In this document: positions 6,837-13,111 of the stretch, one piece after another
How the letters are laid out: each line of letters begins with the position of its first letter
Position numbering within the stretch: position 1 is the stretch's first letter
NCBI GenBank assembly: GCA_934486965.1
Contig: CAKSQP010000010.1
Coordinates: forward strand, 1 to 26,807
DNA length: 26,807 nucleotides
Direction of reading: 5' to 3'
Source of the DNA: an uncultured Eubacteriales bacterium
Lineage (GTDB): Bacteria; Bacillota; Clostridia; Oscillospirales; UBA644
Made by a program: the position numbers and the translations under genes
The notes under the pieces: generated by a model
The model's input: the letters and a program-made list of their open reading frames with translations, nothing else
Databases searched by the model: none
Told to the model about the DNA's origin: nothing

Positions 6837-8166
6837 CACGGTCGGGGCGTTTTCTCATTATCTTGCCCGAACCGTTTCTTTCGAGCCTGTCCTTTAAGAA
6901 AATTTCGTTCGGGACTTCGTAAGGCGGAAGATTTTCGCGGCAGACGCCGTAAACTTCGGAGACCGACGAAAAATTTCCCGAAACAAGAAGTCCTATTTTG
7001 ACCGTTCCCTTGTCGCGGTAGCCGTAAGCCGCAGCTTCTCTTACCCTGCGGTCGGCTTTGACCGCTTTTTCTATCTCCGACGGGTAGATATTCATTCCGC
7101 CTTTGATTATCATATCGTCGCTCCTGCCGAAAATTTTCAGAAGTCCTTCGCCGTTTATTTCGGCGACGTCCCCCGTGCAGAGCCAGCCGTCCTTGATTTT
7201 TGCGGCGGTGGCGTCGGGGTTTTTATAATAACCCGACGTGACGTTTTTGCCTTTTACCCAGAGAATATCTCTGTTTTTTTCATCGGGCAGAAGTTTTATT
7301 TCGGTATGCCTTAAAGGATACCCGACAAAATCGGGATATTTTTCAAAAAGACGGGGCGGGAGCGCCGCAACTCTCGGAGACGCCTCGGTAAGCCCGTAAA
7401 CGTGATGTATCTCCGCCGTCGGGAACGCCTTTTTTATAAACGCGCCCGTTTTTCCGTCCATACATTCGCCGCTTACCGCGATCTTTTTAAGCGGGATATC
7501 CTTTCCCGTCGCCGCAAGAAGGGAAAGCAGAGTAGGCGTTCCGCAGAAAACGGTCGCGCCGTACTTTTTTATGACCGACGGCAAACGCAGAGGTTCGAAA
7601 AATCCCGAGTAAAAGCGGATATCGGCGCCTGCAAAAAGCGAGACCAGAAATTCGCCCGTAAGCACGGCGCAATGGTAAAGCGGGCGGGAAATAAGAATCG
7701 TATCCGACCGAGAAACGCCGAAATATTCCGAGATATCAAAAACGTTCGTCAGAATGTTTTCCTCGCTCAGCATCACTCCTTTCGGCTTTCCCGTCGTCCC
7801 CGAAGTACACATTATAAGAGCCGCGTTTTCGGGCTGCTCGGTGCAGGAAAAAAGCGGCTCGGTTTTTCCGCCGTCGGAAAGCAAAAGGTCGGGACGTATT
7901 TCGCCGATTATCCCGTCGCAATGTTTTTTTCCGTACCGTTCGGAAAGCGGGACCGCCGTCTTCTTTGCCGCAAAACAGGCAAGAAGCCACAGCGCCGCCT
8001 CAGTTTCTTCCTTACATAAAATCGCACAGAGACGCGCGTTTTTCAGTTTTTTTGCCCGTTCCTCCGCGATTTCGGCGACTTTTCCGAACGGAATCACCCG
8101 ATCTTTTTCTCCGAGCGTTTTATCCGCGTTTTTTATGAGCGCCGTTCTTATTTCGTTCCACAGCAT
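6808..8166 (-). CDS. AMP-forming acyl/aryl ligase (ANL superfamily)
   Basis: A 452-aa adenylating enzyme that should activate a carboxylate as acyl-AMP and pass it to a thiol such as CoA or a carrier protein. Visible signatures are TSGTTGKPKG (121-130), YGLTEASP (257-264), the TGD motif (331-333), GRSDDMIIKGG (347-357) at the hinge, and the catalytic lysine in GSGKIM (K435). It is shorter than typical acyl-CoA synthetases (about 500-550 aa), mainly in the N-terminal part. The ATG at 8166 is chosen over an earlier one because AAAGGA lies eight bases upstream and the start falls one base after the stop of the kinase-like gene. The substrate is unknown. Its place in an operon with a nucleotidyltransferase and a kinase argues for a dedicated modification or biosynthetic pathway rather than general fatty acid metabolism. 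Confidence 0.85.
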   Translation of the reverse strand: MLWNEIRTALIKNADKTLGEKDRVIPFGKVAEIAEERAKKLKNARLCAILCKEETEAALWLLACFAAKKTAVPLSERYGKKHCDGIIGEIRPDLLLSDGGKTEPLFSCTEQPENAALIMCTSGTTGKPKGVMLSEENILTNVFDISEYFGVSRSDTILISRPLYHCAVLTGEFLVSLFAGADIRFYSGFFEPLRLPSVIKKYGATVFCGTPTLLSLLAATGKDIPLKKIAVSGECMDGKTGAFIKKAFPTAEIHHVYGLTEASPRVAALPPRLFEKYPDFVGYPLRHTEIKLLPDEKNRDILWVKGKNVTSGYYKNPDATAAKIKDGWLCTGDVAEINGEGLLKIFGRSDDMIIKGGMNIYPSEIEKAVKADRRVREAAAYGYRDKGTVKIGLLVSGNFSSVSEVYGVCRENLPPYEVPNEIFLKDRLERNGSGKIMRKRPDRVAENGGFGV

Positions 8167-8167
8167 T

Positions 8168-8986
8168 TTATTTTTCCTTTCTGAAAACAAGGTCGCAGAG
8201 ATCTCCCGCGGTAAAAAGCGTAAGTTCTTCGCGCGGTGTTATTTCAACGCCGAGGTTTTCTTTGATTTTCGGAATTGACAAAAACAGGTCCGTTTTAAGC
8301 CTGTCTTCGCGGCGGACGGTTCGTTTTTCGCTTAAAAGCCGCAGTTTTTCAAGAGTTTTCTTTTCCGAGACCGCCCTTTTTGCCGCCGCAAAAACTTTTT
8401 CGAAACATTCGTCCTCCGATTCCTCGGTGTTTATAAGAACTCCGCCGTTGAGGTTGCAGATACCGACATACTCGTCGCGGAGAGCGTATTGCAGTCCCAT
8501 ATCTATGTAGCGGTCCTTTTCTTCGGGGCGGCGTCTTACCCTTCCGACGGCGACGGGCACGGGAACGTCGAAAAAGAAAGCGACATCGGGCTTTGTAATG
8601 TGGCTTGCTATCTCATATATCCAGCCGTCGCTCTTATAGCCTCTCGCCCTAAGATTTGCAAGGCAGGAATAGAAATATCTGTCGGAAATGACCGTTTTCC
8701 CGCTCTTGAGCATGGGGTTTACGAACTCCGCGCCGTGGCGGAGCCTGTCGCTCGCGGCAAAAAGGGAAAGGCTTCTGTAATCGTAGGCGGAATGGTCGGG
8801 GGTGTCGGTGTACGCCCTGAAAATTTCCGAATTTCGGACGGCGGGGGTCGGCTCTTTTGTCAGGACCGCGTCGGGAAACTCTTTTGCAAGCCTCGTGAGC
8901 ATCGTCGTTTTTCCGCACCCGTCAAGCCCGCAGAAAGTGAAAAGCACGCCGGCGCTGTCGTTCGGTCTCATATCAAGTTTTTTCAT
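8168..8986 (-). CDS. Thymidylate-kinase-like P-loop kinase with extra C-terminal tail
   Basis: A 272-aa protein. Residues about 14-205 match the thymidylate kinase fold: P-loop GLDGCGKTT (20-28), LFAASDRLRH (75-84), the DRY signature in SDRYFYSCLA (101-110), and a basic lid RVRRRPEEKDRY (149-160). Housekeeping Tmk is about 205-215 aa. Here some 60 extra residues follow. Their last part (IPKIKENLGVEITPREEL, then AGDLCDLV) resembles the second half of an acyl carrier protein, but the usual DSL serine is not found (TDL is nearest). I treat that as a weak resemblance only. The start at 8986 has AAGGAGG upstream and follows the previous stop by one base. The operon setting suggests a specialised nucleotide or phosphoacceptor kinase rather than the essential dTMP kinase. 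Confidence 0.75.
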   Translation of the reverse strand: MKKLDMRPNDSAGVLFTFCGLDGCGKTTMLTRLAKEFPDAVLTKEPTPAVRNSEIFRAYTDTPDHSAYDYRSLSLFAASDRLRHGAEFVNPMLKSGKTVISDRYFYSCLANLRARGYKSDGWIYEIASHITKPDVAFFFDVPVPVAVGRVRRRPEEKDRYIDMGLQYALRDEYVGICNLNGGVLINTEESEDECFEKVFAAAKRAVSEKKTLEKLRLLSEKRTVRREDRLKTDLFLSIPKIKENLGVEITPREELTLFTAGDLCDLVFRKEK

Positions 8987-8987
8987 T

Positions 8988-10052
8988 TTATTCCTCCTTA
9001 AGAAGCGAAAGCCTGTCGTCGGAAAAAAACCTGTCGGAAACGGAAGTTTCCTTATATAAATACGTTTTCTTTTCCGACGGCGAAAAGACCCTGCAAAGAA
9101 AAGTCTTATCCTTTATATACCGTTCGGCTGTCTCGGCAAAACGGCGGTTCTCCATATTGAAAAGCGCCGCGGTCTGGATTATCGCGAACGCGGTCTCCTT
9201 TTCCGCGCCCAGAGTTTCCGCCCTTTCAAAAATCTCCGTAAGGTCGCTGTCGGTCATTCCTTCAAGCAGAGAATAAATATCGCAGTATTTATAGAGCGTC
9301 ATATCGCGTTTCATCTTTATCCACGGCAAATTCGCCGCTTCCTTATATAAATGCAGACAAAGGTAAATAAAGAAGTCCGCCCCCCAGAGCGTCGGGAAAG
9401 AAACGCCGCAGACATTCGCAGTTTCCGTTTTTTCAAGCATCTTTCCGAGCGCATTTCCGTCGTCGGCTTTGCAGTCGAGCGAAAAATTCAGGTCGACTTC
9501 GAGGAATTTCATATTCGGCAGAGCTGTTTCCTTAACATAAGGAACGGTCTCTCCGCGGTTTATCTTCGAAGAGATTATCTCGCTCCTTTCGGCGGGGACA
9601 AATTCTCCGTTTTTTACTTTGCCCTGCATAAAGCCGTTTTTCAACAGTTCTTTTCCGAGAAGAGAAACGTCGGCGGGCGACAGCAGGATATCGATATCGT
9701 TCGACGTGCGGAAACCTTTCGGGTATTTCCCGCAAAGAAAAGCGCCTTTGAGAAACGCTGCGCGAACTCCGCTTTCCTTTACGATGCCCGAAACATACCT
9801 CACCGCCTTATAAAAATCGGCGTTTTTCTCTTCGTTATCCTTTGCCGCGGTCTTAAGCGAATTGCCGAACTCGCGGCAGACGTCGGACGCGACGCCGTGT
9901 TTTTTAAGTACACCGAAAGCAATACCCTGCATTCTGTTCATAAAGAGGTTTCCGAGGACCGCGGGGGTCGCGTAATAAAGCAGGGACGCGTCAAAGTTTT
10001 CCTCCTTATAACTGCAAAGCGCCGTAAAAAGCCGTTTTTCTCCGTTTTTCAT
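8988..10052 (-). CDS. Uncharacterised nucleotidyltransferase (NTP_transf_5-like)
   Basis: A 354-aa protein with the hallmarks of the uncharacterised nucleotidyltransferase family (Pfam NTP_transf_5): LKGAFLCGKYP (101-111), the two-aspartate strand RTSNDIDILL (D119, D121) and a third acidic strand LEVDLNFSLD (D187). Mostly helical sequence follows. Members are predicted to move a nucleotidyl group to an unknown acceptor and often lie in polysaccharide or peptide modification clusters (family knowledge). The ATG at 10052 is chosen because AAAGGAG precedes it by six bases. It overlaps the stop of the upstream HTH gene (ATGA), a sign of translational coupling. Any longer reading would only shadow the HTH gene. 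The substrate is unknown. Confidence 0.75.
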   Translation of the reverse strand: MKNGEKRLFTALCSYKEENFDASLLYYATPAVLGNLFMNRMQGIAFGVLKKHGVASDVCREFGNSLKTAAKDNEEKNADFYKAVRYVSGIVKESGVRAAFLKGAFLCGKYPKGFRTSNDIDILLSPADVSLLGKELLKNGFMQGKVKNGEFVPAERSEIISSKINRGETVPYVKETALPNMKFLEVDLNFSLDCKADDGNALGKMLEKTETANVCGVSFPTLWGADFFIYLCLHLYKEAANLPWIKMKRDMTLYKYCDIYSLLEGMTDSDLTEIFERAETLGAEKETAFAIIQTAALFNMENRRFAETAERYIKDKTFLCRVFSPSEKKTYLYKETSVSDRFFSDDRLSLLKEE

Positions 10053-10408
10053 ACGTTTCTCCTTTCTGCCGACGGTTTTGTATATTCCGCGATGACCGAC
10101 GACAGTATCTTCATTTCTTCTTCGGAAAGACCGCATTTCTTCCCGTTTGCGGAAAGTTTTTTCAGGACGGAAAGTTCGCTGTCTTTCATATACATTCTGT
10201 AATAGGTGAAAGTGTCGGAGACGTAGACGCCGCCTCCGTATCTTCCCTGTACCGTATATATCGGTTCGTAAAGGCTCAGCGTTTCGATGTCGCGCCTCAC
10301 GGTCCGCGGGGAAACGCCCGTTTCCGAAGCAAGGTTTTCTATGGTGTCGTGTCTTCTGCGGCAAAGCAGTTTAAGTATCATCGTTCTTCTTTCCGAGGCG
10401 GGTATCAT
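10049..10408 (-). CDS. Small HTH transcriptional regulator heading the operon
   Basis: A 119-aa winged-HTH protein: SERRTMILKLLC, then NLASETGVSPRTVRRDIE as the HTH, then YTVQGRYGGGVYV as the wing, then a helical tail starting MKDSELSVLKKL. The ATG at 10408 has AAAGGAG nine bases upstream; a TTG at 10417 touches the ribosome site and is unlikely. It overlaps the nucleotidyltransferase gene by four bases, so it is the first gene of the four-gene operon. I infer that it regulates the operon, perhaps in response to the pathway's substrate. It is paralogous to the HTH gene at 6429-6779: both carry RRDI and YGGGVY at the same spacing. A terminator hairpin lies in its leader. Confidence 0.78.
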   Translation of the reverse strand: MIPASERRTMILKLLCRRRHDTIENLASETGVSPRTVRRDIETLSLYEPIYTVQGRYGGGVYVSDTFTYYRMYMKDSELSVLKKLSANGKKCGLSEEEMKILSSVIAEYTKPSAERRNV

Positions 10409-10444
10409 CTCTGTCAACTCCTTTCCCCGAAAGAATAAAAAATA

Positions 10445-10472
10445 AACCGGACAGCAAGAGTCCGGTTTTTGA
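10445..10472. terminator. Terminator hairpin between divergent genes
   Basis: Perfect 8-bp stem AACCGGAC/GTCCGGTT (10445-10452, 10460-10467) with T tails on both strands; on the minus strand ATTTTTTATTC follows. It lies between two divergent genes, so it ends neither. On the minus strand it falls in the leader of the HTH operon, where it could act as an attenuator. Confidence 0.65.
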
Positions 10473-10481
10473 AAAAAGGTA

Positions 10482-10510
10482 TTGACAAGCGGTTTTTTAT
10501 CATATATAAT
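10482..10510 (+). promoter_or_regulatory. Sigma-A promoter for the DUF4190-lgt-ldh transcript
   Basis: Perfect TTGACA (10482-10487), 17-bp spacer, perfect TATAAT (10505-10510). This is one of the strongest promoter matches in the window. AGGAGG and the first start codon follow. Confidence 0.85.
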
Positions 10511-10540
10511 AAAGAAAATACTATCAGGAGGAATTTAATC

Positions 10541-10885
10541 ATGGAAAACAAAAGCGGAAAAACCTTATCGACAGTCTCTTTGGTTCTCGGTATCGTAAGT
10601 GTTGTTCTTTGCTGGTGGCACTGGATCCTCGCTATCGTCTGCCTTATCTGCGGAATAGTCGCGATAATTTTCTCGGTCAAAGGCAAGAAGGCAAGCGTTG
10701 AAGCGGGCGAACCCACCGGAATGGCTACCGCAGGTCTTGTTCTCGGTATCATCGGCGTTGTTCTTTCGGGAATTGCCGTTATCTGCCTCGGCTGTGCCGC
10801 AGCAACTATCTGTGCTGTTGCGGGCGCTGCAAAAGACGCGGGCATAGATTCCCAGATTCAGGACATACTCAACGGTCTTCAGTAA
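10541..10885 (+). CDS. DUF4190-like small membrane protein
   Basis: A 114-aa protein with hydrophobic segments (STVSLVLGIVSVVLCWWHWILAIVCLICGIVAIIF and ATAGLVLGIIGVVLSGIAVICLGCAAATICAV) joined by a short basic loop with KGKKA. The repeated LVLGIxxVVL pattern is that of DUF4190 proteins, whose function is unknown. The ATG at 10541 has AGGAGG nine bases upstream; longer readings have no ribosome site. It is first behind a near-consensus promoter, so probably highly expressed. A hairpin-plus-T terminator lies between it and the Lgt-like gene, so only part of the transcripts may continue. Confidence 0.7.
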   Translation: MENKSGKTLSTVSLVLGIVSVVLCWWHWILAIVCLICGIVAIIFSVKGKKASVEAGEPTGMATAGLVLGIIGVVLSGIAVICLGCAAATICAVAGAAKDAGIDSQIQDILNGLQ

Positions 10886-10906
10886 TTTACAGACAACCGA
10901 AAATAG

Positions 10907-10940
10907 AGCAGATAGATTTTTTCTATCTGCTTTATTTATA
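10907..10940 (+). terminator. Terminator after the DUF4190 gene
   Basis: Stem AGCAGATAGA/TCTATCTGCT (10907-10916, 10922-10931) with a T-rich loop and the tail TTATTTATAT. It lies only 12-20 bases before the start of the Lgt-like gene, so it may lower rather than abolish downstream expression. Confidence 0.65.
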
Positions 10941-10951
10941 TAAGGAGAACC

Positions 10952-11764
10952 ATGCTTCCCAATATAGTAATTTTCAATAAAGAAATTCCGTTCTATTCGG
11001 TCTTCGCGCTTATCGGGATATTCGCGGTGCTCGGTTATACGCAGGCGCTTGCGAAAAAAAGGAAGTCGAACGATATCGATATGCTCTGCATAATGCTCTG
11101 GTCTTTTGTCGGAGTTTTTGTCGGCGGACATATCCTTTACGGAATAACAAATATAAAAATCATCGCTCATCTGCCCGAACTCCTGTCGAAATGCAAGGGC
11201 TTTTTCGACGTCGTTTATGTTTTCGGACAGATCTTCGGAGGCGCAGTCTTCTACGGCGGACTTCTCGGCGCGATGCTCGTCTGCTTTATCTACATAAAGA
11301 AAAAGAAACTCGATTACGCTGAATATGTCGACGTCGCCGCGTCCTCTATCCCCCTCTTTCACTTTTTCGGGAGGCTCGGCTGTTTTTCGAGCGGCTGCTG
11401 TTACGGCGTCGAAAGCCCCGTCGGATTTGTGATGCACTATTCCCCCGCGGCAGAGGCAAACGGCGTTACGCGTTTCCCCGTCCAACTTGTCGAGGCGGCG
11501 TGCAACCTTATAATTTTTTTCATTCTTTATTATCTTATCAAAAAAGGCAGGGCAAAAGGCAGTATCCTTGACATTTACCTGCTTTCCTACGCGCCCGTCC
11601 GTTTTATTCTCGAATTTTTCAGAGGAGACGCGATAAGAGGTTTTGTAGGACCTTTTTCGACTTCCCAGTTTATTTCTCTTCTTATTATTGTCGCCGTTAT
11701 TCCGATAATGATAATACGGCACAGAAAAGAAACCCGCATTTTTTCCGAAAATCGGGCAAACTAA
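10952..11764 (+). CDS. Prolipoprotein diacylglyceryl transferase family protein (divergent)
   Basis: A 270-aa polytopic protein with the overall layout of Lgt, which transfers diacylglycerol from phosphatidylglycerol to the lipobox cysteine. Recognisable parts are GGAVFYGGLLGA (about 90-101), the signature region FHFFGRLGCFSSGCCYG, then RFPVQLVEA, and the distal arginine segment EFFRGDAIRG. The signature differs from classical GRxGNFxNxE: the arginine is kept, but the Asn and Glu positions are cysteines, and the usual HGG is YGG. This cysteine-rich variant is, as I recall, a frequent Lgt-family branch in clostridia. Whether it is the main Lgt or a paralogue with another acceptor is open. AAGGAG precedes the ATG. 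The D-lactate dehydrogenase gene follows by 28 bases. Confidence 0.75.
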   Translation: MLPNIVIFNKEIPFYSVFALIGIFAVLGYTQALAKKRKSNDIDMLCIMLWSFVGVFVGGHILYGITNIKIIAHLPELLSKCKGFFDVVYVFGQIFGGAVFYGGLLGAMLVCFIYIKKKKLDYAEYVDVAASSIPLFHFFGRLGCFSSGCCYGVESPVGFVMHYSPAAEANGVTRFPVQLVEAACNLIIFFILYYLIKKGRAKGSILDIYLLSYAPVRFILEFFRGDAIRGFVGPFSTSQFISLLIIVAVIPIMIIRHRKETRIFSENRAN

Positions 11765-11792
11765 GCGCAGAACATTATTAAGGAGAGAAAAA

Positions 11793-12782
11793 ATGAAGAT
11801 ACTTTTTTACGACACAAAACCTTACGACAGACAGGCGTTCGACGCGGTCATAAAAGATTTCAAAGATATTGAGATCGACTATATGAAGACCGATATCTCC
11901 CCGAAAACGGCAAGACTCGCCGCAGGATATGACGCGGTTTGTCTTTTCGTCGCCTCCGACGCAAACCGCGAAGTCATTGCCGCTCTCGCAAAAGAAAAGG
12001 TAAAACTCCTGCTTCTGCGCTGTGCGGGCTTTAACCATGTAGACCTTGCCGCTGCAAAGGAATTCGGGATAACGGTAATGAGAGTGCCGGCGTACTCCCC
12101 CGAATCGATAGCCGAACACGCTCTGGCGCTTGCGTTTGCGGTAAACAGACATATTCACAAGGCGTATATCCGTATCCGCGAAAACAATTTCAGCCTTATG
12201 GGGCTTACGGGAATAAACCTGCACGGAAAGACCGCGGGGATCGTCGGGACAGGCAGGATAGGTGCGGCGATGTGCAGAGCGTGCCACGGTATCGGAATGA
12301 ACGTCATCGCCTTCGACAAATATCATAATCCCGACCTGCCGTTCGTTAAATACGTTTCGTTCGACGAACTGTTAAAGGAAAGCGATCTCATTTCCCTGCA
12401 CTGTCCGCTGACCGAAGAAACTTACCATATTATCGACCTTGCGGCAATTGAAAAAATGAAAGACGACGTAATTCTTATAAACACGTCGAGAGGCGCGCTC
12501 ATCGGCTCGGACGACCTTATAAAGGGCATACGTCAGCATAAGTTCGGCGGCGTCGGGCTTGACGTCTACGAAGAAGAACAGAAAAACGTTTTCGAAAACA
12601 GAGAAGACGACATTCTCGAAAGTTCGATAACCGCACGCCTGCTGTCTTTCCCGAACGTAATAGTCACGTCTCATCAGGGTTTTCTGACAAAAGAGGCGCT
12701 TGAAGCGATAAGCCGCACGACCCTTGAGAACGCCGAAACTTTCGGACAGGGCAAACCCACCGAAACAAATATCGTAAAATAA
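11793..12782 (+). CDS. ldhA: D-lactate dehydrogenase (D-2-hydroxyacid dehydrogenase)
   Basis: A 329-aa NAD-dependent enzyme, the usual length for fermentative D-lactate dehydrogenase, reducing pyruvate to D-lactate. Seen: LLLRCAGFNHVD (substrate-side region), the Rossmann motif GTGRIG, FDKYHNP after the second strand, the NTSRGALIGSDDL segment, GLDVYEEE, and TSHQGFLT carrying the catalytic His. Closely related 2-hydroxyacid dehydrogenases are the alternative, but the GLDVYEEE and SHQGFLT regions fit LdhA best. AAGGAG precedes the ATG. It probably shares the transcript of the Lgt-like gene and ends at a strong terminator. Confidence 0.88.
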   Translation: MKILFYDTKPYDRQAFDAVIKDFKDIEIDYMKTDISPKTARLAAGYDAVCLFVASDANREVIAALAKEKVKLLLLRCAGFNHVDLAAAKEFGITVMRVPAYSPESIAEHALALAFAVNRHIHKAYIRIRENNFSLMGLTGINLHGKTAGIVGTGRIGAAMCRACHGIGMNVIAFDKYHNPDLPFVKYVSFDELLKESDLISLHCPLTEETYHIIDLAAIEKMKDDVILINTSRGALIGSDDLIKGIRQHKFGGVGLDVYEEEQKNVFENREDDILESSITARLLSFPNVIVTSHQGFLTKEALEAISRTTLENAETFGQGKPTETNIVK

Positions 12783-12787
12783 TAATA

Positions 12788-12825
12788 TCCGCAATTCCGT
12801 TTTTTTCGGAGTTGCGGACTTTTTT
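12788..12825 (+). terminator. Terminator after D-lactate dehydrogenase
   Basis: Stem TCCGCAATTCCG/CGGAGTTGCGGA (12788-12799, 12807-12818; one T-G wobble) with a T7 loop and a T7 tail. Confidence 0.85.
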
Positions 12826-12836
12826 TGACGAAGATA

Positions 12837-12865
12837 TTGACTTTTTGTCAAAATTGTGATAGAAT
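12837..12865 (+). promoter_or_regulatory. Promoter of the lysine riboswitch transcript
   Basis: TTGACT (12837-12842), 17-bp spacer, TAGAAT (12860-12865). Transcription should start just before the riboswitch. Confidence 0.75.
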
Positions 12866-12876
12866 TAAATAAATAT

Positions 12877-13033
12877 TGTAGAGGTGCGGCAAGCATCAGT
12901 ATCTGTCGGGCAAAAAACGGGATCACGGCAGAGAAAGGGCAAGTCGCCGAGGCGTTCGCGGAGCCCGTTATTCCGCGGAAAGCCGGACCGTTGCAGAATA
13001 TGCCCCGGTCTGTCACGCAAGTGGAGAGCTACA
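12877..13033 (+). promoter_or_regulatory. Lysine riboswitch (L box)
   Basis: The conserved lysine-aptamer blocks occur in order: AGAGGTGCGG and CAGTAT near the start, GAAAGGGCAAGTCGCCGAGG (the strongest block), GCCGGACCGTTGCAGAATAT, and CTGTCACGCAAGTGGAGAGC at the end. TGTAG (12877-12881) and CTACA (13029-13033) close the P1 helix. A terminator follows at once, so lysine binding should stop transcription of the downstream transporter gene. The layout follows that of the known B. subtilis lysC leader. Confidence 0.93.
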
Positions 13034-13043
13034 CGCATACGGC

Positions 13044-13070
13044 GGACCGCTCTTCTGCGGTCCTTTTTTT
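13044..13070 (+). terminator. Expression-platform terminator of the lysine riboswitch
   Basis: Stem GGACCGC/GCGGTCC (13044-13050, 13057-13063) with a six-base loop and T7. It lies between the aptamer and the transporter gene, as expected for a transcriptional OFF switch. Confidence 0.85.
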
Positions 13071-13111
13071 CGGTAAAAAACTGTGTCTTCGGACACTCTG
13101 GAGGATAAAAT

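Noticed and set aside
9351..10202. 283-codon plus-strand frame opposite the nucleotidyltransferase and HTH genes
   Set aside because: Antisense shadow; the real genes on the minus strand have motifs, ribosome sites and operon spacing.
8988..10364. Longer nucleotidyltransferase with about 100 extra N-terminal residues
   Set aside because: The extra part is the HTH gene read in another frame. A good ribosome site marks the start at 10052.
12837..12851. TTGAC/GTCAA inverted repeat at the -35 of the lysine riboswitch promoter
   Set aside because: Only five bases per arm, half of it forced by the -35 consensus; control is already explained by the riboswitch.
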